A stretch of DNA of 27,992 bases, taken from positions 1 through 27,992 of IMG/VR virus record IMGVR_UViG_3300005607_000048; one strand, 5' to 3'. Source of the stretch: a virus. The translations under genes were made by a program, and so were the position numbers. Under the pieces are notes generated by a model, which was not told the DNA's origin, made no database searches, and saw nothing but the letters and a program-made list of their open reading frames with translations. Shown one piece after another: positions 19,970 to 26,606 of the stretch. Within the stretch, counting starts at the first letter, position 1; each line of letters opens with the position of its first letter.

Positions 19970-20242
19970 ATGGTCGCAGCTGACATCATCCTCTTGGTCA
20001 CCGTCCTCGGGCTGTTGGGCATCGGCGGAAAGTCGCTGTTCTCGGCCTGGGGAACGGCCCGAGAAAACTCGAAGCTGAAGCGGGCAGAGGAAGCCAAGCT
20101 CCGAGAAGATCTGCGACAAGCGCTTGCATCTGGCAAGCGCAAGAAGCTCGAAGACTTCCTGATCCTCTGGGGTGACAAGCTCACCAAGGAAGTCAAGGAG
20201 CACGTCCAGCAACGCATCAACGACATCATCTGCGAGGAGTGA
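19970..20242 (+). CDS. Small membrane-anchored coiled-coil protein, likely SPFH partner
   Basis: A 90-residue protein 3 bases downstream of the SPFH gene. Residues 5-22 (IILLVTVLGLLGIGGKSL) are a membrane helix. The rest is a basic/acidic coiled coil (ENSKLKRAEEAKLREDLRQAL, KKLEDFLILWGDKLTKEVKEHVQQ). The spacing argues for cotranslation and possibly physical partnership with the lipoprotein across or along the membrane. No family recognised. Confidence 0.7.
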   Translation: MVAADIILLVTVLGLLGIGGKSLFSAWGTARENSKLKRAEEAKLREDLRQALASGKRKKLEDFLILWGDKLTKEVKEHVQQRINDIICEE

Positions 20243-20246
20243 CCCA

Positions 20247-20474
20247 GTGTCCAAGAAGATCCCCGACACCGACAACGTCTTCACCCAGCTCGAGGCAGCC
20301 CTGTGCTTGCTCGCCCGGGCCAAGGGCGAAGCCCCTGCGAAGCAGTACTTCTTCAAGTCGACCCCGAGCACGGCCCAGCTCCAGCTGGACGGCGGCACCT
20401 TCAACATCGTCCTGACCACTCAGGACCCGCCGGGCGCGGGGGATCCCGAGGGCCAGGGACGCACCGGTGGCTGA
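20247..20474 (+). CDS. Small orphan in the SPFH operon
   Basis: A 75-residue protein starting at GTG 20247, with GAGGAG 7 bases upstream. A helix (NVFTQLEAALCLLARAKGE) is followed by strands (YFFKSTPSTAQLQLDGGTFNIVLTTQD) and a flexible Gly/Pro end. It overlaps the next gene by 8 bases. Not recognised. Confidence 0.6.
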   Translation: MSKKIPDTDNVFTQLEAALCLLARAKGEAPAKQYFFKSTPSTAQLQLDGGTFNIVLTTQDPPGAGDPEGQGRTGG

Positions 20475-20910
20475 GATCCCGACCTGCACTGATCCTGAGT
20501 GTGTCTACGTCAAGCAAGGCGTTGAACACACCTGCGACACGTGTAGCCAGGTCGCAACGTCGAAGTGCTCCTGCTGGAAGCAGTACCTCGCAACGAAGCC
20601 GTACACAGCAGCGAACGTCAGGCAGGCGGTCGAGAACAACCTCGACCGCCTGTTTGCGCCTTGGATGGTCGGCCGGCCTGAGAACTACTCACCAGGACCC
20701 GACACCAAGCTACTGGTCTCGCTGGGCTACTGGCTCACCGAAGAGCTGGCGAAGATCGGAGCGAACGAAGCCGATCGCCGGACCCAGGAGTGGAAGTACA
20801 ATCGGCTCAGCAGGACTTACGACATCTGGGAGACAGCCGCCGAGTGCCTCAATGACGTGCTCGAGGGCAGGGTCGAACAGAACCGCGTCGGTCACCGGAG
20901 GTGGGGATGA
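20467..20910 (+). CDS. Cys-rich N-terminus plus helical domain, unknown
   Basis: A 147-residue protein from GTG 20467. Residues 6-35 hold six Cys (TCTDPEC, HTCDTC, KCSC) that could bind one or two zinc ions. Residues 42-140 form a helical domain (NVRQAVENNLDRLFAPWM, TKLLVSLGYWLTEELAKIG, YDIWETAAECLNDVLEG). No known family. It overlaps the MazG gene by ATGA and the upstream gene by 8 bases, so it is in the middle of the operon. Confidence 0.7.
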   Translation: MAEIPTCTDPECVYVKQGVEHTCDTCSQVATSKCSCWKQYLATKPYTAANVRQAVENNLDRLFAPWMVGRPENYSPGPDTKLLVSLGYWLTEELAKIGANEADRRTQEWKYNRLSRTYDIWETAAECLNDVLEGRVEQNRVGHRRWG

Positions 20911-21206
20911 AAGGCAACGGAGAGTTCTCGATCGGGGGCCAGGTGTGGCCGGGGACCAGCAAGCTCGTCGAAGAGTTGGGCGAGCTGGGACAAGTGCTGG
21001 GCAAGCTGATCGGCTCCCACGGAGAGACTGACCACTACGACGGCAGCGACCTTCGCCAACGCATGGTCGAGGAGATCGGAGACGTGCAAGGCGCCATCCT
21101 CTTCTTCCTCGAGCACAACATGACCGAAGCCGAGAAGGATCGGGTCGCCGAGCGGGCACACAAGAAGTTCGAGCTCTTCGAGAAGTGGCACCGAGAGGGC
21201 AAGTGA
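20907..21206 (+). CDS. MazG-like nucleoside triphosphate pyrophosphohydrolase
   Basis: A 99-residue protein. SKLVEELGELGQVLGKLI has the EExxE metal-binding helix and MVEEIGDVQGAILFFLE the matching ExxD helix, giving the all-alpha MazG fold at the usual single-domain length. The C-terminus (RVAERAHKKFELFEKWH) fits the closing helices of the family. Members cleave NTPs or dNTPs to NMP and PPi, clearing aberrant nucleotides or altering ppGpp-related signalling. Phage MazG proteins are common. The start is ATG 20907, with GGAGG 5 bases upstream, rather than the GTG at 20901. Confidence 0.85.
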   Translation: MKGNGEFSIGGQVWPGTSKLVEELGELGQVLGKLIGSHGETDHYDGSDLRQRMVEEIGDVQGAILFFLEHNMTEAEKDRVAERAHKKFELFEKWHREGK

Positions 21207-21538
21207 AGCAGTGCGCCGACATCCGCTCCGGGAAGAGCAAGATCAGCGGGCGAGGCTTGTTCGCCCGTGTCATGCTGAGGCCCGGCATCCCATTCAACGA
21301 TGACCCGGCACGGAAGCACGGCTTCAACCACTCGTGCCAGCCCAACTGCATCATCGTCAGGAACGACAAGGGCGGTGTCTGGTTCGTCATCCCGCTGCGG
21401 ATCATCCTGCCGGGCGAGGAGCTGACGCTCGACTATCGCAACGGGCACAAGCCCCGCAAACATGGGAGGTGGCTGATGTCACGTCCACCGCGCGACTGCC
21501 GGCCGTGTCGCTGTCCGTCGTGCATGGAGAAGCGATGA
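21203..21538 (+). CDS. Compact SET-domain protein (putative protein-lysine methyltransferase)
   Basis: A 111-residue protein starting at GTG 21203, with GAGAGGG upstream. It has the SET motifs in order: SGRGLFA at 15-21 (SAM-binding GxG), NHSCQPNC at 42-49 (the NHSCxPN pseudoknot motif) and GEELTLDY at 71-78. The C-terminal Cys cluster C99/C102/C104/C107 occupies the place of a post-SET zinc site. It is somewhat shorter than cellular SET domains because the insert between the first two motifs is only about 20 residues. SET enzymes methylate lysines of histones, ribosomal or other proteins. A phage copy could modify a host protein or a virion protein. It is cotranslated with the downstream ADP-ribosylglycohydrolase. 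Confidence 0.85.
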   Translation: MKQCADIRSGKSKISGRGLFARVMLRPGIPFNDDPARKHGFNHSCQPNCIIVRNDKGGVWFVIPLRIILPGEELTLDYRNGHKPRKHGRWLMSRPPRDCRPCRCPSCMEKR

Positions 21539-22446
21539 AACACCGTAACGACAACATGCTGCTTCGCATCGCACAGGGCGATGCCTACGCTGCGGCGATC
21601 GAGTACGTCAAGCCCAAGGAGCAACCGGAGCTCTACGAGGGCATCCGCAGGTTCGAACGGTACCTGCAGCACCCGACCCACACCAAGCTCCGGCCGGGCA
21701 TGTACACCGACGACACCCAGATGTCGATCGCGCTGACTGAGCTCCTGCTGGCCAAGGGCCGGGCAGCGAAGCACGAGGACTTCGTCGAGGCGTGGTTCCA
21801 TGCTTTCAAGCGGGACCCCCGCGACGGGTACAGCCGCAACTTCCAGTCGATCCTCGAGTCGGTCAAGACCAGCGACGAGCTCCGGCTGACGCTCAGGCCC
21901 GACTCGACCAAGAACGGGGCGGCGATGCGGAGCGTGCCCCTCGGCGTCATCCCCGACCCCGAGTGGGTCAAGACGATGGCGATGCGCCAAGCAGGCACCA
22001 CCCACGCAACCTACGAGGGTGTGACGTCGGCAGTGGCAGTCGCCCTGATGTCGCACTATGCCCTCTACGACCGTCGAGACTTCTCCAGCATGCCCAGCTG
22101 GTTGGCAAACCAGATGCCGGTCTTTGAGCGTTTCCGTGAGCCCTGGGTGGGCCCGGTCACTGGCAAAGCCCAAGGCTCGCCCTATGACGTGGGCATGAAC
22201 ACTGCGTGGGCAGTGCATACCTTGCTGACGACCCAGACGAGCCTGATGGGCATCATGCGACAGGTCATCGACTGGGGCGGGGACACCGACAGCGTCGCCG
22301 CCATCGCATGGGGGATTGCATCGGCTCGTTTCCACGACGAGCTTCCAGAGTTCCTCGAGCGAGACCTCGAGGCGCAAGGCAACCTGAAGTACGGACCCGA
22401 GTTCCTCAAAGAGCTCGGCAAACGTTTGATGGAGACACCGATATGA
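21535..22446 (+). CDS. ADP-ribosylglycohydrolase (DraG/ARH family)
   Basis: A 303-residue protein with the family signatures. GMYTDDTQMSIAL at about residue 59 supplies the metal-binding TDDT cluster. GTTHATYEG matches the THxxxxG segment. WGGDTDSVAAIAWGI near residue 245 is the second Asp-rich metal site. The length is standard. The enzyme removes ADP-ribose from proteins (DraG from nitrogenase reductase; others from Arg, Ser or DNA adducts) using two Mg/Mn ions. In a phage it may undo ADP-ribosylation imposed by host defence toxins or reverse that made by a phage enzyme; no ART is seen here. It overlaps its neighbours by ATGA on both sides. Confidence 0.9.
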   Translation: MKHRNDNMLLRIAQGDAYAAAIEYVKPKEQPELYEGIRRFERYLQHPTHTKLRPGMYTDDTQMSIALTELLLAKGRAAKHEDFVEAWFHAFKRDPRDGYSRNFQSILESVKTSDELRLTLRPDSTKNGAAMRSVPLGVIPDPEWVKTMAMRQAGTTHATYEGVTSAVAVALMSHYALYDRRDFSSMPSWLANQMPVFERFREPWVGPVTGKAQGSPYDVGMNTAWAVHTLLTTQTSLMGIMRQVIDWGGDTDSVAAIAWGIASARFHDELPEFLERDLEAQGNLKYGPEFLKELGKRLMETPI

Positions 22447-23021
22447 CCACAAGGATCGACAACGTCTGCTGGGTTCGGCCCGATCAAGCAAACCTCACCA
22501 TCGATGCACGCGATGCCAAGCGCTTGATCGACAAGTACGAGGATGACTTCCCGGAGTACTGCTTCCTCCGCGATCTGGAGGACAAGATCAGCCAGAGCAC
22601 GAAGGAGAAGGTCAAGTGCCGCTGCGGCACCCAGAGCTACGGGAACGCCAAGTTCTGCCGCGAGTGCGGCACCAAGCTCGAGAAGAAGTCGCTCAATGAC
22701 CTCGAGCTCAACGGCATCGACTGGCACGACGACGACTACGAATCGTATGCTGCCAACACCTTCTTTCCCGTCTTCGTCGAGAAGGTGGTCCCCTGCCTCC
22801 GGGGCTACGCCGAGTGCGAGGTCACCTACGGTGACGACAACGATGACGATGAGGACATCAAGTTCAAGACGGCGCACTTCATCATCAACAACGGCGAGCT
22901 GACCTGGTGCGAGATCCGCCTGCAGCCGGGCGCGGAAGCCCCGACCTTCGAAGCCAACGATCCCTACCGGGACAACGGCGACGAAGAAAACGATGACGAG
23001 GACGATGACGAGGACCGGTGA
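22443..23021 (+). CDS. Zinc-ribbon protein with acidic C-terminal tail
   Basis: A 192-residue protein. KCRCGTQSYGNAKFCRECGTKLE at about residues 58-80 is split as CRC...FCREC and forms a four-Cys zinc ribbon. The N-terminal 57 residues are helical. Residues 95-170 are a mixed domain rich in Asp and aromatic residues. The last 22 residues are almost all Asp/Glu/Asn (DNGDEENDDEDDDEDR), a DNA-mimic-like acidic tail. No family recognised. It closes the SPFH-MazG-SET-ARH operon. Confidence 0.72.
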   Translation: MTTRIDNVCWVRPDQANLTIDARDAKRLIDKYEDDFPEYCFLRDLEDKISQSTKEKVKCRCGTQSYGNAKFCRECGTKLEKKSLNDLELNGIDWHDDDYESYAANTFFPVFVEKVVPCLRGYAECEVTYGDDNDDDEDIKFKTAHFIINNGELTWCEIRLQPGAEAPTFEANDPYRDNGDEENDDEDDDEDR

Positions 23022-23047
23022 AAGCCCAATCGTCATAATGGTAGGAG
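23019..23047 (+). promoter_or_regulatory. Promoter before the gene at 23054
   Basis: TGAAAG at 23019-23024 (starting in the upstream stop codon), 17 bases, TAGGAG at 23042-23047 with TGG before it, 6 bases to ATG 23054. An overlapping CATAAT at 23034-23039 is an alternative -10, which would make GGAG at 23044 a ribosome site. Confidence 0.4.
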
Positions 23048-23053
23048 ACGGAC

Positions 23054-23386
23054 ATGGCAATCATCAACATCAAGGGACTCGACAAGGCGGAACTCCTCGC
23101 GGAGTTTTACAACGCTTCACAGCCGATGGGCATGGGCTTCCTGCAGGCTCGTTCTGGGGTCATGACCCGTGAAGACGCGCTCAAGATCATGGAAGCGGGC
23201 GACGATTCGTCTCGCATGTTCCCGGGGATGCGTGGACCGCGTCTCTATTTCGATTACGTCTACGGACGACCCCTCAAGATCGACTTGAGCCGGGACGAGA
23301 TGGAGACCAGGCTGTTCGACCGTGACAACGGTGAAGGCCGCGGCGAGCGTTGCATCGAAGCGGTGAGAGCACGTTCAGCCGGATGA
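23054..23386 (+). CDS. Small conserved-type orphan
   Basis: A 110-residue protein. It opens with a strand and helix (IINIKGLDKAELLAEFYNASQPMG), then GFLQARSGVMTREDALKIMEAG, then RLYFDYVYGRPLKIDLSRDEMETRLFDRDNGEG. The last part, YFDYVxGRxLKIDLS...LYDRDNG, reminds me of a family of short conserved bacterial and phage proteins without known function. No catalytic motif is visible. Three bases separate it from the TANGO2 gene. Confidence 0.7.
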   Translation: MAIINIKGLDKAELLAEFYNASQPMGMGFLQARSGVMTREDALKIMEAGDDSSRMFPGMRGPRLYFDYVYGRPLKIDLSRDEMETRLFDRDNGEGRGERCIEAVRARSAG

Positions 23387-23389
23387 GCT

Positions 23390-23896
23390 GTGTGCACGCT
23401 CATCATCCTCAACGAGGTGACGCCAGGTTACCCGCTGATCGTCGCGGCCAATCGTGACGAGCAGTACGACCGTCGGTCGTCGCCGCCGGTGATCCGAGAG
23501 CTGCCGGGCCTGTCCCTCATCTGTCCGACCGATGAGGTGAGGGGCGGGACCTGGATCGGCGTCACCGACTGTGGGTGGTTCGTCGGCATCACCAACCAGG
23601 ACGACGGGAAGCACGACGACAACAAGCTGTCTCGTGGCCAGCTGGTGAGGCGCCTGTTGACGTCCCCGACGCACACCGAGGCCGCCGCGGTGTTGGCCCA
23701 CGTTGACCCCTCTCAGTACAACCCGTTCAACCTTGTCTTCGGTCGTCCCGGAGCGATGTTCTTGAGCCGCGTCCTCCCCGGCAAGCCCATCGAGATGGAG
23801 CCGCTCCCAACAGGAGTCAGTGCAGTCAGCAACGACTGTTGGGGAGACAGGTACGTTGAGAAGACGGGGTGGCCCGGGCCATGGCTTGGAGCCTGA
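23390..23896 (+). CDS. TANGO2/NRDE-family protein, N-terminal part (frame-split gene)
   Basis: A 168-residue product from GTG 23390. Cys2 is the expected N-terminal nucleophile once Met is removed, and NRDE at 21-24 in LIVAANRDEQYDR is the family name motif. GGTWIGVTDCGWFVGITN and the later VSNDCWGDRYVEK also fit the family. The frame ends at 23896 in the middle of the expected fold. The missing C-terminal half lies in the -1 frame from 23869. The family belongs to the Ntn-hydrolase-like proteins; the eukaryotic member is linked to haem and lipid handling, while bacterial activity is not settled. Whether this is a programmed frameshift, a split gene or a one-base error near the GGGG at 23866-23869 cannot be decided. 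Confidence 0.8.
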   Translation: MCTLIILNEVTPGYPLIVAANRDEQYDRRSSPPVIRELPGLSLICPTDEVRGGTWIGVTDCGWFVGITNQDDGKHDDNKLSRGQLVRRLLTSPTHTEAAAVLAHVDPSQYNPFNLVFGRPGAMFLSRVLPGKPIEMEPLPTGVSAVSNDCWGDRYVEKTGWPGPWLGA

Positions 23897-24168
23897 CGGA
23901 CGAACCCACCATCACCGACATCGTACAGGTTCGGTCGCGCCTGATGACGACGTTGGCTTCCCACTTCTCCCACCGTCAGGCGAAAGACGATCCGTTCCAG
24001 GCAGTGTGCGTCCATGCCGACGAACACTGCTTCGGCACTGTCAGCTCCTCCCTCATCACCGTGTCCAATCAAGGACTTGTGGAGTACTGGTACAAGGACG
24101 GGCCAGCGTGTCAGCACAACCCGCTGACTCTCGTTGGTCGCATGGCTCGCCAGGAAACACATGAGTGA
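23869..24168 (+). CDS. TANGO2/NRDE-family protein, C-terminal part (-1 frame)
   Basis: A 99-residue frame from GTG 23869 or ATG 23881. FQAVCVHADEHCFGTVSSSLITVSNQGLVEYWYKDGPA matches, in segments, the C-terminal half of TANGO2-family proteins, where CVHG..YGT.SSS is conserved. It overlaps the upstream part by 28 bases and continues its fold without a gap if one base is added in the GGGG run at 23866-23869. No ribosome site precedes GTG 23869. It ends ATGAGTGA with the next start. Read as an independent protein it would lack the catalytic Cys and NRDE motif. Confidence 0.75.
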   Translation: MARAMAWSLTDEPTITDIVQVRSRLMTTLASHFSHRQAKDDPFQAVCVHADEHCFGTVSSSLITVSNQGLVEYWYKDGPACQHNPLTLVGRMARQETHE

Positions 24169-24355
24169 GATCCCAGCAACTGATGCGTTGGACCACGCCA
24201 GCACCCGGACCATCAAGGTCGGTGGTGCTGATGTGCGTTTGACGTTGATGCGCATCTTCAACATCATCAAGGAGAGTTTCCAGCGAGGCGGGCCGGACGC
24301 AGTCGTCACGGTCACCATCACTACCCACGTTCCGAAGAGGAGGTTGACGGCCTGA
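24161..24355 (+). CDS. Small orphan before the AAA+ ATPase
   Basis: A 64-residue protein starting at ATG 24161, overlapping the upstream stop by 8 bases and the ATPase start by TGATG. Strand (TIKVGGADVRLTLM), helix (RIFNIIKESFQRGGPD) and strand (AVVTVTITTHVPKRR) make a compact alpha/beta fold. The tight overlap suggests it works with or regulates the ATPase. Not recognised. Confidence 0.6.
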   Translation: MSEIPATDALDHASTRTIKVGGADVRLTLMRIFNIIKESFQRGGPDAVVTVTITTHVPKRRLTA

Positions 24356-25875
24356 TGGGCACCAAGTGGGAAGACGTAGCCGACGAGTTCATCAACGCTC
24401 CGGATGATGAAGATACCGAGCTCATGGAGAGTGGAGAGATGGGAAAGAAGAGTGGCGTGATGCCTGAGGACGATGAGACACTGCTGAAGCAGGTGCAGGA
24501 AGTCCCGTTGGTCGAAGAGATCCGGCGTTTCCTCAGCGTCCACAAGGTCAAGCGCGCCTTCGCCTTGGGCACCGAGCTGTTCACTGCGGCGACGCCGTTC
24601 CTCGACAAGCCGTCCTGGTGGACCGCGGGCAAGGCTGCGTTCGCCATGGGCAAGACCATGATCGAAGACGTCGAGGTCTACAACGAGGACTTCTTCGCGG
24701 GAGACGAGTGGACGGAGCCCTACAGCCAGGATTTCACCCAGACGTTGCTCCACGTGTTGCAGCGTTTCCCGTACGAGAAGATCAAGACGTCGGTGGAGAA
24801 CACCTTCATCCGCCTGGTCGAACTCCCCAACGGGATCAAGGTCGGTTGGTCCTACAGCGGCAAGCTCCAGTTGGTCGACAACATCTACGTCGAGACTGAC
24901 CGCTTGGACGAGGCCAAGGAGTACATCAAGCAGCTCCTGTGGGAGCAGTTCAAGGGCAAGAGCCTGGTGATGCGGAAGAACAACCGCCTCGTCCTCAAGG
25001 ACAACGAGGCCCGCGTCATCTTCGAAGAGGACGATGCCTTCGAGTCCAAGCTGTCCAAGCGAGCCACCGAATACGCCAAGTACCTGCAGCGCCCCCTGGA
25101 CGCGGGCGTTCCCCGCAGCGTGATGTTCTACGGTCCTCCCGGCACCGGCAAGTCGACGCTGGCCCGGACCATCATCGAGCTGATGGGCCTTCGGTCGTTC
25201 CGCATCCGTATCGCTGACCTCGGCCAGCTCGACAACTCGACTCTGTTCGAGGCGCTCAACATCTTCCAGCCGGACGCGGTCATCTTGGATGACTTTGACC
25301 GGACTCACCACCAAGCGCAGCTCCTGGAGACGTTGGAGTACTTCCAGGAGAAGGTGAAGCTGGTCATCGTCACCGTCAACAACAAGCGGAAGCTGGACGA
25401 TGCTCTGCTCCGGCCCGGTCGCATCGACGAGCTCGTCCTGATCGACAAGATGGACGAGGAGGTGGTCAAGCACTGCCTCGGCGAGTACGCCGATGGGTTC
25501 GAGCTCGTCAAGGACTGGCCCATCGCCTTCATCAATGAGTACGTGGTCCGGCGGACCTACCTCAACCGAGAAGAAGCAGCCGAGAGCGTCAAGGAGCTGG
25601 CAGCTCGCGTCAAGAAGTTGGAGAAGTACCGGGACGAGGACGACGACGGCATGCAACGCATGATCGCGATGCTGAAGGCAGCCACGACAACTAAGCCTGC
25701 GGACGCTCCGGTCGAGACGTCGACCGCATCATCTCCGGATGAGTGTGAGATCTCTCCCGACATGCTCAAGGACGTGATGGACGAGTTCCGGAAGGACATC
25801 GGCGTCCCCCCGGAGGCGGCCGACGAAGGCGATACCCCTTTCGACGAAGACGGGATGCTGGACTCGGGGAGCTGA
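24355..25875 (+). CDS. BCS1-like AAA+ ATPase
   Basis: A 506-residue protein. Residues about 60-100 contain moderately hydrophobic helices, residues 130-230 a strand-rich substrate or BCS1-like N-domain (IRLVELPNGIKVGWSYSGKLQLVDNIYVETD), and residues 235-400 the AAA+ core. Walker A is GPPGTGKST at 260-268, Walker B AVILDDFD at 308-315, sensor 1 VTVNN, and LLRPGRIDELV is the arginine-finger/second-region segment of classical AAA proteins. The last 110 residues are charged and disordered, acidic at the end. Such ATPases remodel or translocate folded proteins. The order (N-domain, AAA, short helical lid) resembles BCS1 and several phage AAA proteins. Substrate unknown. Confidence 0.88.
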   Translation: MGTKWEDVADEFINAPDDEDTELMESGEMGKKSGVMPEDDETLLKQVQEVPLVEEIRRFLSVHKVKRAFALGTELFTAATPFLDKPSWWTAGKAAFAMGKTMIEDVEVYNEDFFAGDEWTEPYSQDFTQTLLHVLQRFPYEKIKTSVENTFIRLVELPNGIKVGWSYSGKLQLVDNIYVETDRLDEAKEYIKQLLWEQFKGKSLVMRKNNRLVLKDNEARVIFEEDDAFESKLSKRATEYAKYLQRPLDAGVPRSVMFYGPPGTGKSTLARTIIELMGLRSFRIRIADLGQLDNSTLFEALNIFQPDAVILDDFDRTHHQAQLLETLEYFQEKVKLVIVTVNNKRKLDDALLRPGRIDELVLIDKMDEEVVKHCLGEYADGFELVKDWPIAFINEYVVRRTYLNREEAAESVKELAARVKKLEKYRDEDDDGMQRMIAMLKAATTTKPADAPVETSTASSPDECEISPDMLKDVMDEFRKDIGVPPEAADEGDTPFDEDGMLDSGS

Positions 25876-25988
25876 CCAAGAAGCGAGCTGAGGACAGGAC
25901 CTGGAAGAAACTCCGGGAGGCCTTGAAGGAACGCCGCCGCACTATCCGGGAAGACCTCAAGAAGCAGCTGAAGAAGCGAAAACGGTGA
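25872..25988 (+). CDS. Possible very basic small protein with non-ATG start
   Basis: An open stretch of 38 codons overlapping the ATPase stop encodes LTKKRAEDRTWKKLREALK and continues as a Lys/Arg/Glu helix ending KKRKR. It fills an otherwise unexplained gap and has the same codon preferences as its neighbours. The start would have to be CTG 25872 (GGGGAG lies right before it) or an internal TTG, so the gene is uncertain. A frameshifted extension of the ATPase is another explanation. Confidence 0.3.
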   Translation: MTKKRAEDRTWKKLREALKERRRTIREDLKKQLKKRKR

Positions 25989-26008
25989 CTGTCGCAGATA
26001 CGTAGAGA

Positions 26009-26014
26009 TACGAT
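26009..26014 (+). promoter_or_regulatory. Possible -10 box before the 26.0-26.1 kb hairpin
   Basis: TACGAT with TGACTG 17 bases upstream (25986-25991). A 37-codon frame starts at ATG 26024, but the hairpin at 26086 lies within it, so the product could be a short RNA rather than a peptide. Between 25989 and 26163 I see no supported gene. Confidence 0.25.
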
Positions 26015-26085
26015 GGTAACATCATGGACTTCTTGGAGACATCACCACCCAGCCTGACGAAGACGAACCTCAGCGAACCCACGAC

Positions 26086-26117
26086 ACACGCCGGGAAGAC
26101 CGGCGTGTTGTCATTTG
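26086..26117 (+). terminator. Rho-independent terminator-like hairpin
   Basis: A perfect 9-bp GC-rich stem (26086-26094 with 26100-26108), a 5-base GAAGA loop and TTGTCATTT following. It would end transcription from the ATPase operon and isolate the block that begins at 26164. Confidence 0.75.
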
Positions 26118-26126
26118 GGCACGAGG

Positions 26127-26155
26127 TGTTGACATGAGCTCCGGCGGCCTACTTA
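26127..26155 (+). promoter_or_regulatory. Promoter-like element before the gene at 26164
   Basis: TGTTGA at 26127-26132, 17 bases, TACTTA at 26150-26155, 8 bases to ATG 26164. GTTGACATG occurs twice, at 26128 and 26158. The box supports 26164 over the in-frame ATG at 26134. Confidence 0.4.
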
Positions 26156-26163
26156 GAGTTGAC

Positions 26164-26418
26164 ATGGCTACACGCAACGCTGCCAACCTGCCCGAGAGGA
26201 AGGAACGCTGCACTGAGTTCCAGTTGCACGAGGGGGCCACGCCTCGCAACGTTGTCGACTTCACCGAGAAGAAGTTGCTGCGGTACGCCAACAAGACCAA
26301 CGACCAGCAACAGAAGCTGGTTCTCATGGCGATGATCGACGACTACAAGAAGGGCAACATCGCTGTGGCGTGGCGCAGGGGCCAGCCGGTCTACATCAGG
26401 GTCACCAAGGAAGCATGA
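26164..26418 (+). CDS. Small basic orphan
   Basis: An 84-residue protein. The first half is charged and loop-rich (NAANLPERKERCTEFQLHEGATPRN). The second half contains helices (VVDFTEKKLLRYANKTNDQQQKLVLMAMIDDYKKG) and a strand (NIAVAWRRGQPVYIRVT). Leaderless start behind a TACTTA box. It overlaps the next gene by ATGA. Not recognised. Confidence 0.65.
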   Translation: MATRNAANLPERKERCTEFQLHEGATPRNVVDFTEKKLLRYANKTNDQQQKLVLMAMIDDYKKGNIAVAWRRGQPVYIRVTKEA

Positions 26419-26606
26419 CTCCCCGAGCTCAGAAGCTCATCGAACTGACCAAAGAGCTGGCCGACCTCATTCCGGCCTTCCCCGGCACTCCACGCGGCGA
26501 GAAGTTCGCAAAGATTGAGGCCGAGGTCGTGAAGATCTCCGAGTCCCTCACGCCGGCGGAGATGCAGGAAGTCAACGACACCCTGGGCATCTTCTTTGAG
26601 ACCTGA
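26415..26606 (+). CDS. Small helical orphan
   Basis: A 63-residue protein starting in an ATGA overlap. It is two or three helices (RAQKLIELTKELADLIPAF, KFAKIEAEVVKISESL, PAEMQEVNDTLGIFFET) joined by a Pro/Gly turn. The size and layout resemble small helical-bundle accessory proteins, but no family is recognised. Confidence 0.6.
   Translation: MTPRAQKLIELTKELADLIPAFPGTPRGEKFAKIEAEVVKISESLTPAEMQEVNDTLGIFFET

Noticed and set aside
18710-20419. 569-codon open frame on the - strand
   Set aside because: It crosses the strong + strand terminator and is antisense to the vWA and SPFH genes. The sequence is low-complexity shadow.
22960-23020. GAC/GAT/GAG-rich tandem repeat
   Set aside because: It encodes the acidic tail of the zinc-ribbon protein and has no regular unit; not an independent repeat element.
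23713-25656. 647-codon open frame on the - strand
   Set aside because: It lies antisense to the TANGO2 parts and the AAA+ ATPase, both with clear motifs. Its translation is a Leu/Val/Asp-rich shadow produced by GC-rich third positions, with no domain.
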